A stretch of DNA of 37,633 bases from Bacteroidaceae bacterium (GCA_016284045.1 JAEEOB010000193.1:1-37633), one strand, 5' to 3'. Numbered from the stretch's first letter, positions 8,397 to 17,428 are shown. The notes: generated from the letters alone by a model not told the origin. A program made the numbers and translations.

Positions 8397-9755
8397 CTAC
8401 AGTTCCAACTTGTATCCCTCATAAAAACGGAGAAGGGCTATATTCAACAAAGCGGTGTATTTGGCTTGTAGGAGCGACTGACGGGCTTGAATCAGATTGT
8501 TTTTACCGGTCAGTAACTCGGCGATGTTTTTTAAGCCGACGGAGAACTGGGCGTCGAGCAACTCCCAGCTTGCCTCTTGACTCGACAAATTCGATTTTGA
8601 GTACACATATTGCTGTTGGGCATTCTTGGCATTCAGCCAATAGGTTTCTATCTGTGAATAGAGCTCTTGTTCTGCATGTTGAAGATCAAGTTCGCTCGAC
8701 TGCTGAGCCAGTTTGGCCTTGGTCACATTAGTTCTGTTTTGCTTGCCGTCAAAGATCGGAACCGATACCGACAGGCCTAATGTGTTGTTCATATTGTTTT
8801 TCAACTGGCGGAAGATTGCATCATCGCTTGCGCTGCTGTTACTCGAACCAACGCCTGCTGTAAGGCTTATTGTAGGATAATAACCTCGTTTAGCTATGTT
8901 TAAGTCTATCTTTGATGATTCGATGTTCAGTTCTGCCTCGCTGATCTCAGGACGGTGACTGCGCGCATGTTGATATACTTCCTGCTTGGAGGGTAGGGGA
9001 CTAAGGACTTTGTTGTCGTCTATCACAGGTACGGCAACATTAAAGTCTTCTAACATCACTAACTCAAGAAGCTGCTTCAGCTGAAGTTTAGTGTTCGACA
9101 ACGTCACTTCTGAGTTTACTACGTTATATTCATCCTGGCTTACTTGTGCTTCCATCTGTGCTAAGTCGGCTTTGGCTAAACTGCCGACATCAACCATTAC
9201 TTTAGCACGGTCACGTTGAACTTGGGAACTTTCTAAAATTTCCTTGTTCACCTTTACTGCCTCTTCTTGATATAATATCTGAACGTAATACTGGATGATT
9301 TGTTCCTGTATTGTGTTGGCTGTCTGAGTTATGCTCTCCTCTGCTATCTTTGTGTTCAGTTTAGCACGTTTCACATTTTGACGGTTGATGCCACCATTCC
9401 AAACCTGCCAGTTCGCATTGATGCCGTAACTGCCGTTATAACTTACTTCACGCGAAGAAGTCGTAAATGTGCCACCGCTCAGGTTTACTGTCGATTCACT
9501 GAATGGACGCCACGACACATTCTGGTTTGTTGATGCTGATAATGTTGGCCACAGACCAGCCCGAGACTGCTCGTAGTCTGCATCAGCCTGTAATTTTGAT
9601 AACTGGGATTTCTGAAGCTGGATATTATGGCTCAAGGCATAATCAATACAATTCTGCAATGTCCATTCGGAATGAGTCGGCTGACTAGTCACAGGTAACA
9701 CGAATGAATAACAGAATAATGTGCTTACCGTGATTCTCTTGAAGATGGAAAACAT
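8397..9755 (-). CDS. TolC-family outer membrane efflux protein
   Basis: The 452-residue protein has a signal peptide of about 24 residues ending near VTSQP. It then has the two internally repeated OEP halves of TolC-family channels, with long amphipathic helices. The N-terminal half begins WTLQNCIDYALSHNIQLQKSQL, the standard opening of Bacteroidetes OEP proteins. The second half begins near residue 265 (ARSHRPEISEAELNIESSKIDLNIAKRGYYPTIS in sequence order, a typical repeat signature). It would form the outer-membrane exit duct for the MacA-like adaptor and ABC pump encoded downstream (66 bp to the adaptor gene). I see no TAnnTTTG element in the roughly 35 bp between this gene and rnpB, so its promoter is unclear. 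Confidence 0.93.
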   Translation of the reverse strand: MFSIFKRITVSTLFCYSFVLPVTSQPTHSEWTLQNCIDYALSHNIQLQKSQLSKLQADADYEQSRAGLWPTLSASTNQNVSWRPFSESTVNLSGGTFTTSSREVSYNGSYGINANWQVWNGGINRQNVKRAKLNTKIAEESITQTANTIQEQIIQYYVQILYQEEAVKVNKEILESSQVQRDRAKVMVDVGSLAKADLAQMEAQVSQDEYNVVNSEVTLSNTKLQLKQLLELVMLEDFNVAVPVIDDNKVLSPLPSKQEVYQHARSHRPEISEAELNIESSKIDLNIAKRGYYPTISLTAGVGSSNSSASDDAIFRQLKNNMNNTLGLSVSVPIFDGKQNRTNVTKAKLAQQSSELDLQHAEQELYSQIETYWLNAKNAQQQYVYSKSNLSSQEASWELLDAQFSVGLKNIAELLTGKNNLIQARQSLLQAKYTALLNIALLRFYEGYKLEL

Positions 9756-9789
9756 AATTTGAGGGTATATGAATTCATAATAAACGGAA

Positions 9790-10200
9790 ACAGTTGGTCT
9801 GTAAGCCGGGTTTTGTCACTATAGCTGCCACCGATTCAGGATGATAGACTATAGCTGTCTGTCATTTATCTGCTTTGTGTCTCCACATCGCTTGAGCGTT
9901 CTACCCCTTGGCTGGGAAGGGCTACCGTTATCAGACATCACTGATGTCAAGCACCAATATACATGAACTTGCAGCTCCCAAGATGCACAGCCGGCATGTC
10001 ACCATACCGCTGGTGGGCTCTTACCCCGCCTTCTCACCCTTACCTCGCTTGCGCAAGGCGGTTCTTTTCTTCTGCATTACTCAACCCTCACGGACTCCTT
10101 CTAATTAGGAAGTGGGATGCCCTTTGCTGCCCGGACTTTCCTCTGGCTTACTGCTGTTTGTGTTTTAGCAGTTGCCAGCGACAGACCGTCCAACTGATTC
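9790..10200 (-). ncRNA. rnpB: RNase P RNA (class A)
   Basis: This is the catalytic RNA of RNase P, which matures tRNA 5' ends. On the minus strand it contains the conserved block GAGGAAAGTCCGGGC (10128-10142). The 3' end reads AAACCCGGCTTACAGACCAACTG, whose last bases pair with the 5' segment CAGTTGGACGGTCTG (P1). The universally conserved GGTAAGAGCCCACC region also appears in the middle. The length of about 410 nt is normal for a bacterial type A RNA. Exact ends are estimated from P1 pairing; the true 5' end may lie a few bases further upstream. Open frames over this region are not genes. Confidence 0.95.
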
Positions 10201-10218
10201 CGTATCTTTTGATGATTG

Positions 10219-10248
10219 CAAATTTAGCAATAATATGCCGAATTTCAA
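10219..10248 (-). promoter_or_regulatory. Promoter of rnpB
   Basis: On the minus strand there is TTTG (10245-10248), an 18-base spacer and TAAATTTG (10219-10226), a near-ideal Bacteroidetes promoter about 20 bases upstream of the RNase P RNA. The remaining AT-rich stretch up to trmD (10249-10432) shows nothing else I can support. Confidence 0.75.
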
Positions 10249-10432
10249 ACTTTTTCTCCTTTTTTTCAACTCTCTTATTGACTTTTTTCAATACTGCATA
10301 ATGATTATTTTCTTTTTTGCCTTTTTATTGTCCTTTCTGAATAACTCATTTAGTATGTGTTAATCTCAATGATAGTTTAAACCTCGAAGTTTTTCTAATG
10401 TGTACTATTCATTTTTCATTAGATAACACAAA

Positions 10433-11134
10433 CTACTGCTCTTCTAACAAATCTGGACGAAGCGCAAGGGTACGTTCCAGAGCCTTTTGTATTTCCCATT
10501 CACGGATTTTTTTAGGATCACCGCATAAGAGAATTTCCGGAACATCTCCAAATCCATCGTAATGAGCAGGACGAGTGTATATGGGAGGTGCCAACAAATT
10601 ATCCATAAAACAGTCGTCAAGAGCGGCTTGAGAATCACCAAGTACTCCCGGAATCACACGGACTATTGCATCAGTCATCACGGCGGCGGCCAACTCACCA
10701 CCTGAAAGAACATAGTCACCGATTGACACTTCCTCTGTTATCAGTTTCTCACGGATTCGGTGGTCTATTCCTTTATAATGACCGCAGAGGATAATAATGT
10801 TACGCAGCTGGGACATCCTGTTTGCCATACCTTGATTAAACTGATTGCCGTCTGGGCTCGTGTAGATCACAGCATCGTAACTTTCACCTTTTGACGATAA
10901 CAACGTGGATTGAAGATGGGATATGCAGTCTGCGATGGGCTGGATTTGCATGATCATTCCGCTACCGCCACCGAATGGATAATCGTCAACTCGCTTATGT
11001 TTATCCTTTGTATAGTCGCGAAGATTATGTATATGTATCTCCACGTAACCTTCACGCTGGGCACGGCCTATGATGCTTTCATTTAGAAAACCTGTAAACA
11101 TCTCAGGTAATACGCTTATGATATCTATCCGCAT
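10433..11134 (-). CDS. trmD: tRNA (guanine-37-N1)-methyltransferase
   Basis: TrmD methylates G37 next to the anticodon using S-adenosylmethionine, preventing +1 frameshifts. The 233-residue protein has the family's normal length and the SPOUT trefoil-knot signatures. These are the opening [13 protein letters not shown], the loop [14 protein letters not shown], the cofactor-binding [24 protein letters not shown], and the knot region [21 protein letters not shown]. It starts at the ATG at 11134, 97 bp downstream of carB on the same strand, separated by a short heptamer repeat. In many bacteria trmD lies with rpsP and rplS; here it is uncoupled from ribosomal protein genes. Confidence 0.96.
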   Translation of the reverse strand: MRIDIISVLPEMFTGFLNESIIGRAQREGYVEIHIHNLRDYTKDKHKRVDDYPFGGGSGMIMQIQPIADCISHLQSTLLSSKGESYDAVIYTSPDGNQFNQGMANRMSQLRNIIILCGHYKGIDHRIREKLITEEVSIGDYVLSGGELAAAVMTDAIVRVIPGVLGDSQAALDDCFMDNLLAPPIYTRPAHYDGFGDVPEILLCGDPKKIREWEIQKALERTLALRPDLLEEQ

Positions 11135-11188
11135 TTTTCTGTTTCTTTTATTCTTTTATATTTTGGTTTTAGTTTTAATTTCCCGTCC

Positions 11189-11223
11189 TCATTCCCCATT
11201 CCTCATTCTTCATTCCTCATTCT
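11189..11223. repeat. Degenerate heptamer tandem repeat
   Basis: Five consecutive 7-base units (TCATTCC, CCATTCC, TCATTCT, TCATTCC, TCATTCT) lie between carB and trmD, followed by AATTAATTAATTA. On the transcribed minus strand the unit reads GAATGAG/GAATGAA. Such simple repeats vary in copy number by slippage. Confidence 0.8.
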
Positions 11224-11231
11224 TCAATTAA

Positions 11232-14200
11232 TTAATTATATTCTTTCCACGACTTAATTGGTATGTCATCAATGCTATATGTGCAGAATGCATGGATAAA
11301 GGCAGATGCTAAACGGGAATTGGTGATTAAGGGAATGTTCAAGTCGATAGAGGCTCGTCGGATCTTATAACCGTTCGTGAGCTCACCTACGGACAGGTCT
11401 TTGGGAACATTAACCACAAGGTCTATCTCATGATTATGAAGCAAATCTAAGGCTTGGGGATAGCTCCCACTCTCTGAAGGCCAATAAACACGGGTGTTCA
11501 CTATGCCGTTATCTCTAAGATAACGGCTCGTACCGCCTGTCGCGTATAATTTGTAGCCATGAGACACAAGTTCACGGGCAGAATTTAGCATCGAAGCCTT
11601 GTCTTTGCCAGTTCCTGTAGATAGAAGGATGCTCTTCTGGGGAATACGGTGACCAACAGAAAGCATCGCGGCTAATAAGGCGGTGCCCGTGTCATCTCCA
11701 AGGCAACCTACCTCACCGGTTGATGACATGTCAACACCCAAAACGGGGTCTGCGTTCTGAAGACGGTTGAAAGAAAACTGACTAGCTTTTATTCCCACAT
11801 ATTCTAAATCAAAAAGATTTGAAGAGGGCTTTTCAAATGGTAAACCAAGCATGATTTTTGTAGCCAAATCTATCAAGTTGATCTTCAATACTTTCGACAC
11901 GAATGGGAATGAGCGGGAGGCACGAAGATTGCATTCGATTACTCGTAGGTGGTTTTCCTCTGCTAAAAACTGGATGTTGAACGGACCGGATATTTTTAGT
12001 TCTTTGGCTATCTGACGAGACACTTTCTTGATTTTACGAACTGTTTCAACATAGATTTTCTGAGGAGGAAACTGGATGGTCGCGTCGCCAGAATGTACAC
12101 CGGCATACTCTATGTGCTCGGAGATGGCGTAGGCAATAATCTCGCCTTCATGGGCTACAGCGTCCATCTCAATCTCCTTGTTGTGCTCATGGAATTTTGA
12201 TACTACTACAGGATGCTCTTTCGACACGTTTGAGGCTAACTGGAGAAAACGAGATAGCTCATCGGAGTTGGAACATACATTCATTGCGGCGCCTGACAAT
12301 ACGTAGGAAGGACGGACTAAAACGGGAAAACCTACCTCACCGATGAACTCATCTATGTCTGACATTGAGGTTAAGGCACGCCAGGCGGGCTGGTCCACAC
12401 CGATACGGGAAAGCATGGCAGAGAACTTCTCGCGGTCTTCTGCGCTGTCGATGCTTTCTGCCGAGGTGCCAAGCAGACGGACTGAATGGCAGGAGAGACG
12501 AACTGCTAAATTGTTGGGTATCTGGCCACCTGTTGATACTATCACACCATGAGGAGTCTCTAATTCATAAATGTCCATCACACGCTCAAAGGTTAGCTCA
12601 TCGAAGTATAGACGGTCACATTTGTCGTAGTCTGTAGATACGGTTTCTGGGTTGTAATTTATCATTACGGATCGATAGCCGCTCGAACGGATGGTGTTTA
12701 ATGCCTGAACACCGCACCAGTCGAATTCTACAGAAGAACCGATGCGGTATGCACCTGAGCCTAAGACGATGATTGAATGGTGATCTTCCTCATAGCTGAT
12801 GTCATGGCTAATGCCATTGTAGGTCAGGTATAGGTAATTGGTTTGAGCTGGGTATTCTGCGGCCAAGGTGTCTATCTGCTTTACGTAGGGAATCACATTG
12901 AGAGATTTACGGTATTTCCTTACGGCATCAGAACCACCATGAGAGCCTAAGCTGATTTCCAGGCCTAATGCGCGGGATACTTGAAAATCTGTAAAACCCT
13001 CTTGTTTTGAACGGAGAAGAAGGCTGCGCCTTAACTTGTTTAATGTGCCCGTCTGTTGAAGAGCATGATAGGTCTTAACCAGATTTTCTAGTTTATAGAG
13101 AAACCATTTGTCTATCTTCGTTAATGCATGAATCTTTTCGATGCTGTAACCTTGTTCAAGGGCTTTCTCTATCACTAACACACGGTTGTCTGTTGGAGAA
13201 CGAAGGGCACGGTCGATGTCATGAATCTGAAGCTCTTTGTTACCGATAAATCCATGAAGTCCTTGGCCAATCATTCGAAGACCTTTTTGAATTGCTTCCT
13301 CAAAGGTACGGCCAATTGCCATTACCTCACCGACGGATTTCATCGAAGAGCCTAATTCGCGGTCAACGCCATGGAATTTACCTAAGTCCCAACGAGGTAT
13401 TTTACAAACTACATAGTCTAATGCTGGCTCAAAGAATGCGCTGGTCGTTTGGGTCACGGAGTTCTTAAGCTCAAATAGTCCGTAACCAAGACCCAACTTG
13501 GCGGCTACAAATGCTAAGGGGTAACCGGTTGCTTTTGATGCTAACGCCGATGACCTTGAGAGACGGGCGTTTACTTCGATAACGCGGTAATCAGCTGAAT
13601 TAGGGTCTAACGCATATTGAACGTTGCATTCGCCTACTATACCGATATGACGTACTATCTTAATCGACAATGAACGGAGTTTCTGATATTCCAGGTTTGA
13701 TAACGTCTGGGATGGAGCCACTACAATGCTTTCACCTGTGTGGATGCCTAGTGGATCAAAATTTTCCATGTTACATACAGTTATGCAGTTGTCATAACGG
13801 TCACGGACTACCTCATATTCTATTTCTTTCCAGCCCTTCAGACTTTTCTCTACTAATACCTGAGGAGAGAACGAGAAGGCTTTTTCTGCAAGATGATCCA
13901 ATTCCTCTGCATTGTCGCAGAAGCCAGAACCTAAACCACCTAATGCGTAGGCGGAACGAAGTATTACGGGGTAACCAAGCTCTTCTGCTGCTTTGCGGAC
14001 AGAGGATAAATCGTTGCAAGCATGACTTTTGATGGTCTTCACGTCTATCTCTGATAATTTTTCGACAAACAGCTCACGGTCTTCTGTGTCGATGATGCTC
14101 TGAACGGGTGTTCCTAACACACGGACACCATAGTTCGACAGTATACCTCTTTTCCATAAGGCAACACCACAGTTCAAGGCTGTCTGGCCGCCAAATGACA

Positions 14201-14459
14201 ACAAGATGCCGTCAGGGCGTTCCTTCACAATCACTTTCTCAACAAAATAGGGGGTGACAGGAAGAAAATAAATCTGGTCGGCAACACCTTCGGAAGTCTG
14301 GACTGTAGCAATATTGGGATTTATCAGTACGGTTGTGATTCCTTCTTCCTTTAAGGCTTTTAATGCTTGGCTGCCGGAGTAATCGAACTCTCCGGCTTCA
14401 CCTATCTTTAATGCTCCAGAACCCAAGAGCAGTACTTTCTTTATTGTGTTTTCTTTCAT
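11232..14459 (-). CDS. carB: Carbamoyl-phosphate synthase large subunit
   Basis: CarB makes carbamoyl phosphate from bicarbonate, two ATP and ammonia delivered by CarA, for pyrimidine and arginine synthesis. The protein has the duplicated ATP-grasp synthetase architecture. The first half opens with VLLLGSGALKIGEAGEFDYSGSQA and the second with IIVLGSGAYRIGSSVEFDWCGVQA (from about residue 555). Both halves have the ENFDPLG/VEVNARLSRSSALASKATG and IECNLRASRSFPFVSK motifs. The C-terminal MGS-like allosteric domain contains SAREL...ATGGTSRYLRDNG. The start is set at the ATG at 14459 (1,075 residues, typical length); an upstream in-frame TTG overlaps the carA stop and seems unlikely. Fourteen bases separate it from carA, so translation is probably coupled. 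Confidence 0.97.
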   Translation of the reverse strand: MKENTIKKVLLLGSGALKIGEAGEFDYSGSQALKALKEEGITTVLINPNIATVQTSEGVADQIYFLPVTPYFVEKVIVKERPDGILLSFGGQTALNCGVALWKRGILSNYGVRVLGTPVQSIIDTEDRELFVEKLSEIDVKTIKSHACNDLSSVRKAAEELGYPVILRSAYALGGLGSGFCDNAEELDHLAEKAFSFSPQVLVEKSLKGWKEIEYEVVRDRYDNCITVCNMENFDPLGIHTGESIVVAPSQTLSNLEYQKLRSLSIKIVRHIGIVGECNVQYALDPNSADYRVIEVNARLSRSSALASKATGYPLAFVAAKLGLGYGLFELKNSVTQTTSAFFEPALDYVVCKIPRWDLGKFHGVDRELGSSMKSVGEVMAIGRTFEEAIQKGLRMIGQGLHGFIGNKELQIHDIDRALRSPTDNRVLVIEKALEQGYSIEKIHALTKIDKWFLYKLENLVKTYHALQQTGTLNKLRRSLLLRSKQEGFTDFQVSRALGLEISLGSHGGSDAVRKYRKSLNVIPYVKQIDTLAAEYPAQTNYLYLTYNGISHDISYEEDHHSIIVLGSGAYRIGSSVEFDWCGVQALNTIRSSGYRSVMINYNPETVSTDYDKCDRLYFDELTFERVMDIYELETPHGVIVSTGGQIPNNLAVRLSCHSVRLLGTSAESIDSAEDREKFSAMLSRIGVDQPAWRALTSMSDIDEFIGEVGFPVLVRPSYVLSGAAMNVCSNSDELSRFLQLASNVSKEHPVVVSKFHEHNKEIEMDAVAHEGEIIAYAISEHIEYAGVHSGDATIQFPPQKIYVETVRKIKKVSRQIAKELKISGPFNIQFLAEENHLRVIECNLRASRSFPFVSKVLKINLIDLATKIMLGLPFEKPSSNLFDLEYVGIKASQFSFNRLQNADPVLGVDMSSTGEVGCLGDDTGTALLAAMLSVGHRIPQKSILLSTGTGKDKASMLNSARELVSHGYKLYATGGTSRYLRDNGIVNTRVYWPSESGSYPQALDLLHNHEIDLVVNVPKDLSVGELTNGYKIRRASIDLNIPLITNSRLASAFIHAFCTYSIDDIPIKSWKEYN

Positions 14460-14473
14460 ATGATTCTCTTTTT

Positions 14474-15616
14474 TCAATTCATTATCTTCACGAATTCATC
14501 AAACAAATATTCTGTGTCAGTCGGACCTGAGCTCGCTTCAGGATGAAACTGAACGGAAAACCATGGGTGATGTGTGTGGCGGATACCTTCGTTCGATCCG
14601 TCATTCATGTTTACGAAATAGGGGATCCAGTCTTTGCCCAAGGTCTTGTCATCTACGGCATATCCATGATTTTGGCTCGTGATGAAACAGCGGGTCGTGC
14701 CGATTTCACGCACTGGTTGGTTATGGCTACGGTGACCATATTTCAGTTTGTACGTCGATGCACCGCCGGCTTTGGCCAATAGCTGGTTACCCATGCAAAT
14801 GCCGAAGATGGGTACTTCCGGTTTCAATCCCATTGCTTTCCGGATGTTTGCAACTGTTGCTGAGGCTGTCTCTGGGTCACCGGGACCATTTGCCAAAAAC
14901 AGACCGTCATAACTAATGCTGCTGAAATCATAATCCCAGGGTACACGGACCACATCAACACCTCTGCGAAGAAGGCAACGGATAATGTTCTCTTTGACAC
15001 CACAATCTACAAGAAGTACTTTTTTCTTGCCGTCATTGGGTAGATGGGTGTTTACACCCCCATTACTGGTTGAGCTGCTCATCACACTGCTCATCTCTCC
15101 GTGATAAACAGTGATTTCGCTGCATGACACTTTGGATATATAGTTCACTGTACTGTAGTTTGGCAGGGGAATATCGTCTGCTTCACCCTCAATCACAACC
15201 TTACACATCATGACACCATGTTCTCGGAGCTTTTGTGTTAATGAACGGGTGTCGATGCCGCTGATGCCAGGAATTTTCTCTTGCTTCAGCCAAGAGGATA
15301 AACTTGTCTGACCGTTCCAGTGTGAGTATTTTTCGCTGTAATCGCTCACTATCAGGCATTCTGCATGGATACGACCGCTCTCCATGTATCGCGACAAACC
15401 ATTCTGTTCACGGACTAAGGGAGGGACACCATAATTCCCTATCAAGGGGTAAGTCAGCATTAACAACTGACCTGAATATGAGGGATCGGTCAGACTTTCA
15501 GGATAACCGCTCATGCCGGTACTGAACACTAATTCACCCCCAACATTGCGATCGTAACCAAACGACAAACCATCATAGTGGCTGCCGTCCTCTAATAATA
15601 AGCTTGCTTTTTTCAT
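14474..15616 (-). CDS. carA: Carbamoyl-phosphate synthase small subunit (glutaminase)
   Basis: CarA hydrolyses glutamine and passes ammonia to CarB. The 380-residue protein has the N-terminal CPSase small-chain domain (LLLEDGSHYDGLSFG..., with GYPESLTDPSYSGQ). It is followed by a class I glutamine amidotransferase domain. The nucleophile cysteine is in FGICMGNQLLA, with Asn where many bacteria have His after GICxG; I believe this is usual in Bacteroidetes. The triad His and Glu are in SVQFHPEASSGP. It is first in the carAB pair. The upstream 135 bp before the spt terminator contains no exact TAnnTTTG element, only a weak TATATTTC, so the promoter is uncertain. No pyrimidine-responsive leader is evident. 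Confidence 0.96.
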   Translation of the reverse strand: MKKASLLLEDGSHYDGLSFGYDRNVGGELVFSTGMSGYPESLTDPSYSGQLLMLTYPLIGNYGVPPLVREQNGLSRYMESGRIHAECLIVSDYSEKYSHWNGQTSLSSWLKQEKIPGISGIDTRSLTQKLREHGVMMCKVVIEGEADDIPLPNYSTVNYISKVSCSEITVYHGEMSSVMSSSTSNGGVNTHLPNDGKKKVLLVDCGVKENIIRCLLRRGVDVVRVPWDYDFSSISYDGLFLANGPGDPETASATVANIRKAMGLKPEVPIFGICMGNQLLAKAGGASTYKLKYGHRSHNQPVREIGTTRCFITSQNHGYAVDDKTLGKDWIPYFVNMNDGSNEGIRHTHHPWFSVQFHPEASSGPTDTEYLFDEFVKIMN

Positions 15617-15737
15617 AATCTTCCTTTTCTCTTTTTACCTTATATAGTAAAGTGAACTTTGGATTCTTTGTTCTGAAGAAATATAACTTTCAGTTCGAAG
15701 AATATCGCTTCCTTTTATGGAGGAATAATCCTTCTGG

Positions 15738-15784
15738 AAAAATAAGAAAAACTGCCAGACTTTACATATTGTAAAGAGTGGCAG
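15738..15784 (-). terminator. Terminator downstream of spt
   Basis: On the minus strand CTGCCA..TGGCAG arms (15752-15784) enclose an inner stem CTTTACA/TGTAAAG (15760-15776), making a long hairpin with one AG/GA mismatch. A T-rich run (15738-15751) follows. Placed 32 bp after the spt stop, it should insulate carAB from spt transcription. Confidence 0.85.
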
Positions 15785-15815
15785 CTTTGTTAATTATGTG
15801 AATAGAGACTTCATT

Positions 15816-17003
15816 TTATTCTAAAATTCCTAATTCTTTGAAACTGTCATATAATGCCGATACACAACGGTCAACTTGCTCTTTGGTATGGGTGGCCATC
15901 AAAGCGACGCGGACTAATGTGTCTTGAGGTGCACAGGCTGGTGGTATAACGGGGTTGATGAAAATACCTTTCTCAAAAGCCTTGCGGGTCACTTCAAAAG
16001 TCTTAGACACATCTCGTACATAAAGAGGAATAATTGGGCTCTCTGTGTCACCTATCTCAAAACCGGCTTCCTTAAATTGGCCTAAAGCGTAGTTCGTGAT
16101 CTTCCATAGATTCTCTTGACGCTCTGGCTCCGACTGAAGGATGTGAAGTGCCTCAAGCGCGGCTGCTGTTGCAGCAGGAGTGTTGGAGGCGGAGAAGATA
16201 TAGGTGCGGGAAGTGTGACGAATCCAGTTGATTGTGTCACTGTCTGCAGCGATGAAGCCGCCTATTGAAGCCAATGACTTGGAAAATGTTCCCATTATCA
16301 GATCAACTTCGTCTGTCAAACCAAAATGATCACATGTTCCACGGCCCTGACGGCCAAATACGCCGATTCCATGAGCTTCATCAACCATCAGAGAAGCATT
16401 GTATTTGTTTTTAAGGGCTACTATCTCTGGAAGCTTGGCTAAGTCACCTTCCATTGAGAAAAGGCCGTCGGTTACTATTAGCTTCAATGCATCAGGACGG
16501 CAACGTTTCAGTTCACGCTCCAAATCTTCCATGTCATTGTGCTTATAGTGGAAAAAGGTAGATACGGATAAACGGCGGCCATCTACTATGGAAGCATGGT
16601 CTCGGTCATCACCTAATATATAATCGTTTCGACCAGTCAGACAGGAAATCACACCTGAATTTACGGTAAAACCTGTGGAATATACCAATGCATCGTCTTT
16701 ACCTATAAATTCGGCTAATTCCTTTTCTAGTTGAACGTGAAGATCGAGTGTACCATTCAAAAAGCGAGATCCTGCACAGCCAGTACCATATTTTTTTACG
16801 GCATTGATGGCAGCCTCTACTATACGCTTGTCATATGTTAAACCCATATAAGAATTCGAACCAAACATCAAGACTTTTTTGCCGTCCATTGTCACTTCGG
16901 TATCTTGATGACTGTCGATTTCACGGAAATATGGGTATATGCCAGCCTCCATATATTTCTGAGGCTCCCTATACCTTTTAAATTTTTCTTGTAATAAACC
17001 CAT
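15816..17003 (-). CDS. spt: Serine palmitoyltransferase (alpha-oxoamine synthase family)
   Basis: This PLP enzyme condenses L-serine with an acyl-CoA (or acyl-ACP) to 3-ketosphinganine, the first step of sphingolipid synthesis. The 395-residue protein shows the alpha-oxoamine synthase fold. It has FGSNSYMGLT, GTGCAGSRFLNGT, DHASIVDGRR with His136, DEAHGIGVFG with Asp208, and the Schiff-base lysine Lys242 in GTFSKSLASIGGF. The N-terminus (YMEAGIYPYFREIDSHQDTEVTMDGKKVLMFGSNSY in order) and the SLASIGG context match Bacteroidetes SPT rather than glycine C-acetyltransferase (Kbl) or BioF, the main alternatives. It is transcribed alone, divergent from a lipid kinase gene, with a promoter at 17113-17120 and its own terminator. 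The 5' leader contains an inverted repeat. Confidence 0.88.
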   Translation of the reverse strand: MGLLQEKFKRYREPQKYMEAGIYPYFREIDSHQDTEVTMDGKKVLMFGSNSYMGLTYDKRIVEAAINAVKKYGTGCAGSRFLNGTLDLHVQLEKELAEFIGKDDALVYSTGFTVNSGVISCLTGRNDYILGDDRDHASIVDGRRLSVSTFFHYKHNDMEDLERELKRCRPDALKLIVTDGLFSMEGDLAKLPEIVALKNKYNASLMVDEAHGIGVFGRQGRGTCDHFGLTDEVDLIMGTFSKSLASIGGFIAADSDTINWIRHTSRTYIFSASNTPAATAAALEALHILQSEPERQENLWKITNYALGQFKEAGFEIGDTESPIIPLYVRDVSKTFEVTRKAFEKGIFINPVIPPACAPQDTLVRVALMATHTKEQVDRCVSALYDSFKELGILE

Positions 17004-17015
17004 GATAATCCAGAA

Positions 17016-17054
17016 TTATTGTTGTGTAATGTATGCACAACACAACAACAATAA
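17016..17054 (-). repeat. Inverted repeat in the spt 5' leader
   Basis: TTATTGTTGTGT (17016-17027) faces ACACAACAACAATAA (17040-17054). The arms pair apart from a 3-base insertion. The element starts 13 bases upstream of the spt ATG, inside the roughly 100-base leader, so in the mRNA it could fold close to the start codon or be an operator. Confidence 0.55.
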
Positions 17055-17112
17055 AGTTTGTTTTTTTGTTTATTGCAACCTCTTGAAAGGGCATAATTTT
17101 TTTTACAGGCTA

Positions 17113-17120
17113 CAAAGTTA
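17113..17120 (-). promoter_or_regulatory. Promoter of spt
   Basis: Minus-strand TAACTTTG matches TAnnTTTG exactly and lies 110 bases before the spt start codon, implying a leader of about 100 nt. Confidence 0.6.
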
Positions 17121-17187
17121 CGAAAAATATACTTAACAACATTGAAAAAAACTAAAAAAAATCATTTTTTGAAAAAACTATCTTTTT

Positions 17188-17221
17188 TTTGTCATTTATT
17201 CGCACGAATTTATTACCTTTG
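17188..17221 (+). promoter_or_regulatory. Promoter of the lipid kinase transcript
   Basis: TTTG (17188-17191), a 22-base spacer and TACCTTTG (17214-17221) fit the Bacteroidetes promoter pattern. The first large gene begins about 200 bases downstream, so the transcript has a long leader that includes a 36-codon open frame. The spt promoter is divergent, about 95 bp away. Confidence 0.6.
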
Positions 17222-17314
17222 TATTTCATATTTTCTATGATTATGAATCTTATGTTTTTAGGAGATTCTTACTTTCAATTTTGAACTGAAGTTTCTCAAG
17301 TCTATGAATGCAAG

Positions 17315-17425
17315 ATGAAAGTTTGGTGTGTGGACATGGTTTGTGTGATTTTATTATGGATTATCATTTGCAGAAATGTCGTCCTCTTTTTCTCCAATTT
17401 TAACTACACTTTTTCTGATTATTAA
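17315..17425 (+). CDS. Possible small membrane peptide (36 aa) upstream of the lipid kinase
   Basis: An ATG at 17315 opens a 36-codon frame starting MKVWCVDMVCVILLWIII. It contains one hydrophobic helix of about 18 residues, then an aromatic polar tail, and ends in TAA three bases before the lipid kinase ATG. Its single arginine uses AGA like the other plus-strand genes. The position suggests a small membrane protein or a leader frame that couples translation to the kinase gene. There is no ribosome binding site and I know no homologue; chance is a serious alternative. Confidence 0.28.
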   Translation: MKVWCVDMVCVILLWIIICRNVVLFFSNFNYTFSDY

Positions 17426-17428
17426 GTA

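Noticed and set aside
9908-10301. Open frames on the plus strand between tolC and trmD
   Set aside because: They lie across the RNase P RNA gene, whose conserved sequence blocks explain the region.
10394-10423. 7-bp inverted repeat TCTAATG/CATTAGA after trmD
   Set aside because: It has a 16-base loop and no T run on the trmD strand, so I do not call it a terminator.
14780-14830. CarA GICMGNQ instead of GICLGHQ
   Set aside because: The nucleophile Cys, the triad His and Glu are all present and the variant seems usual in this phylum, so it is not evidence of loss of function.
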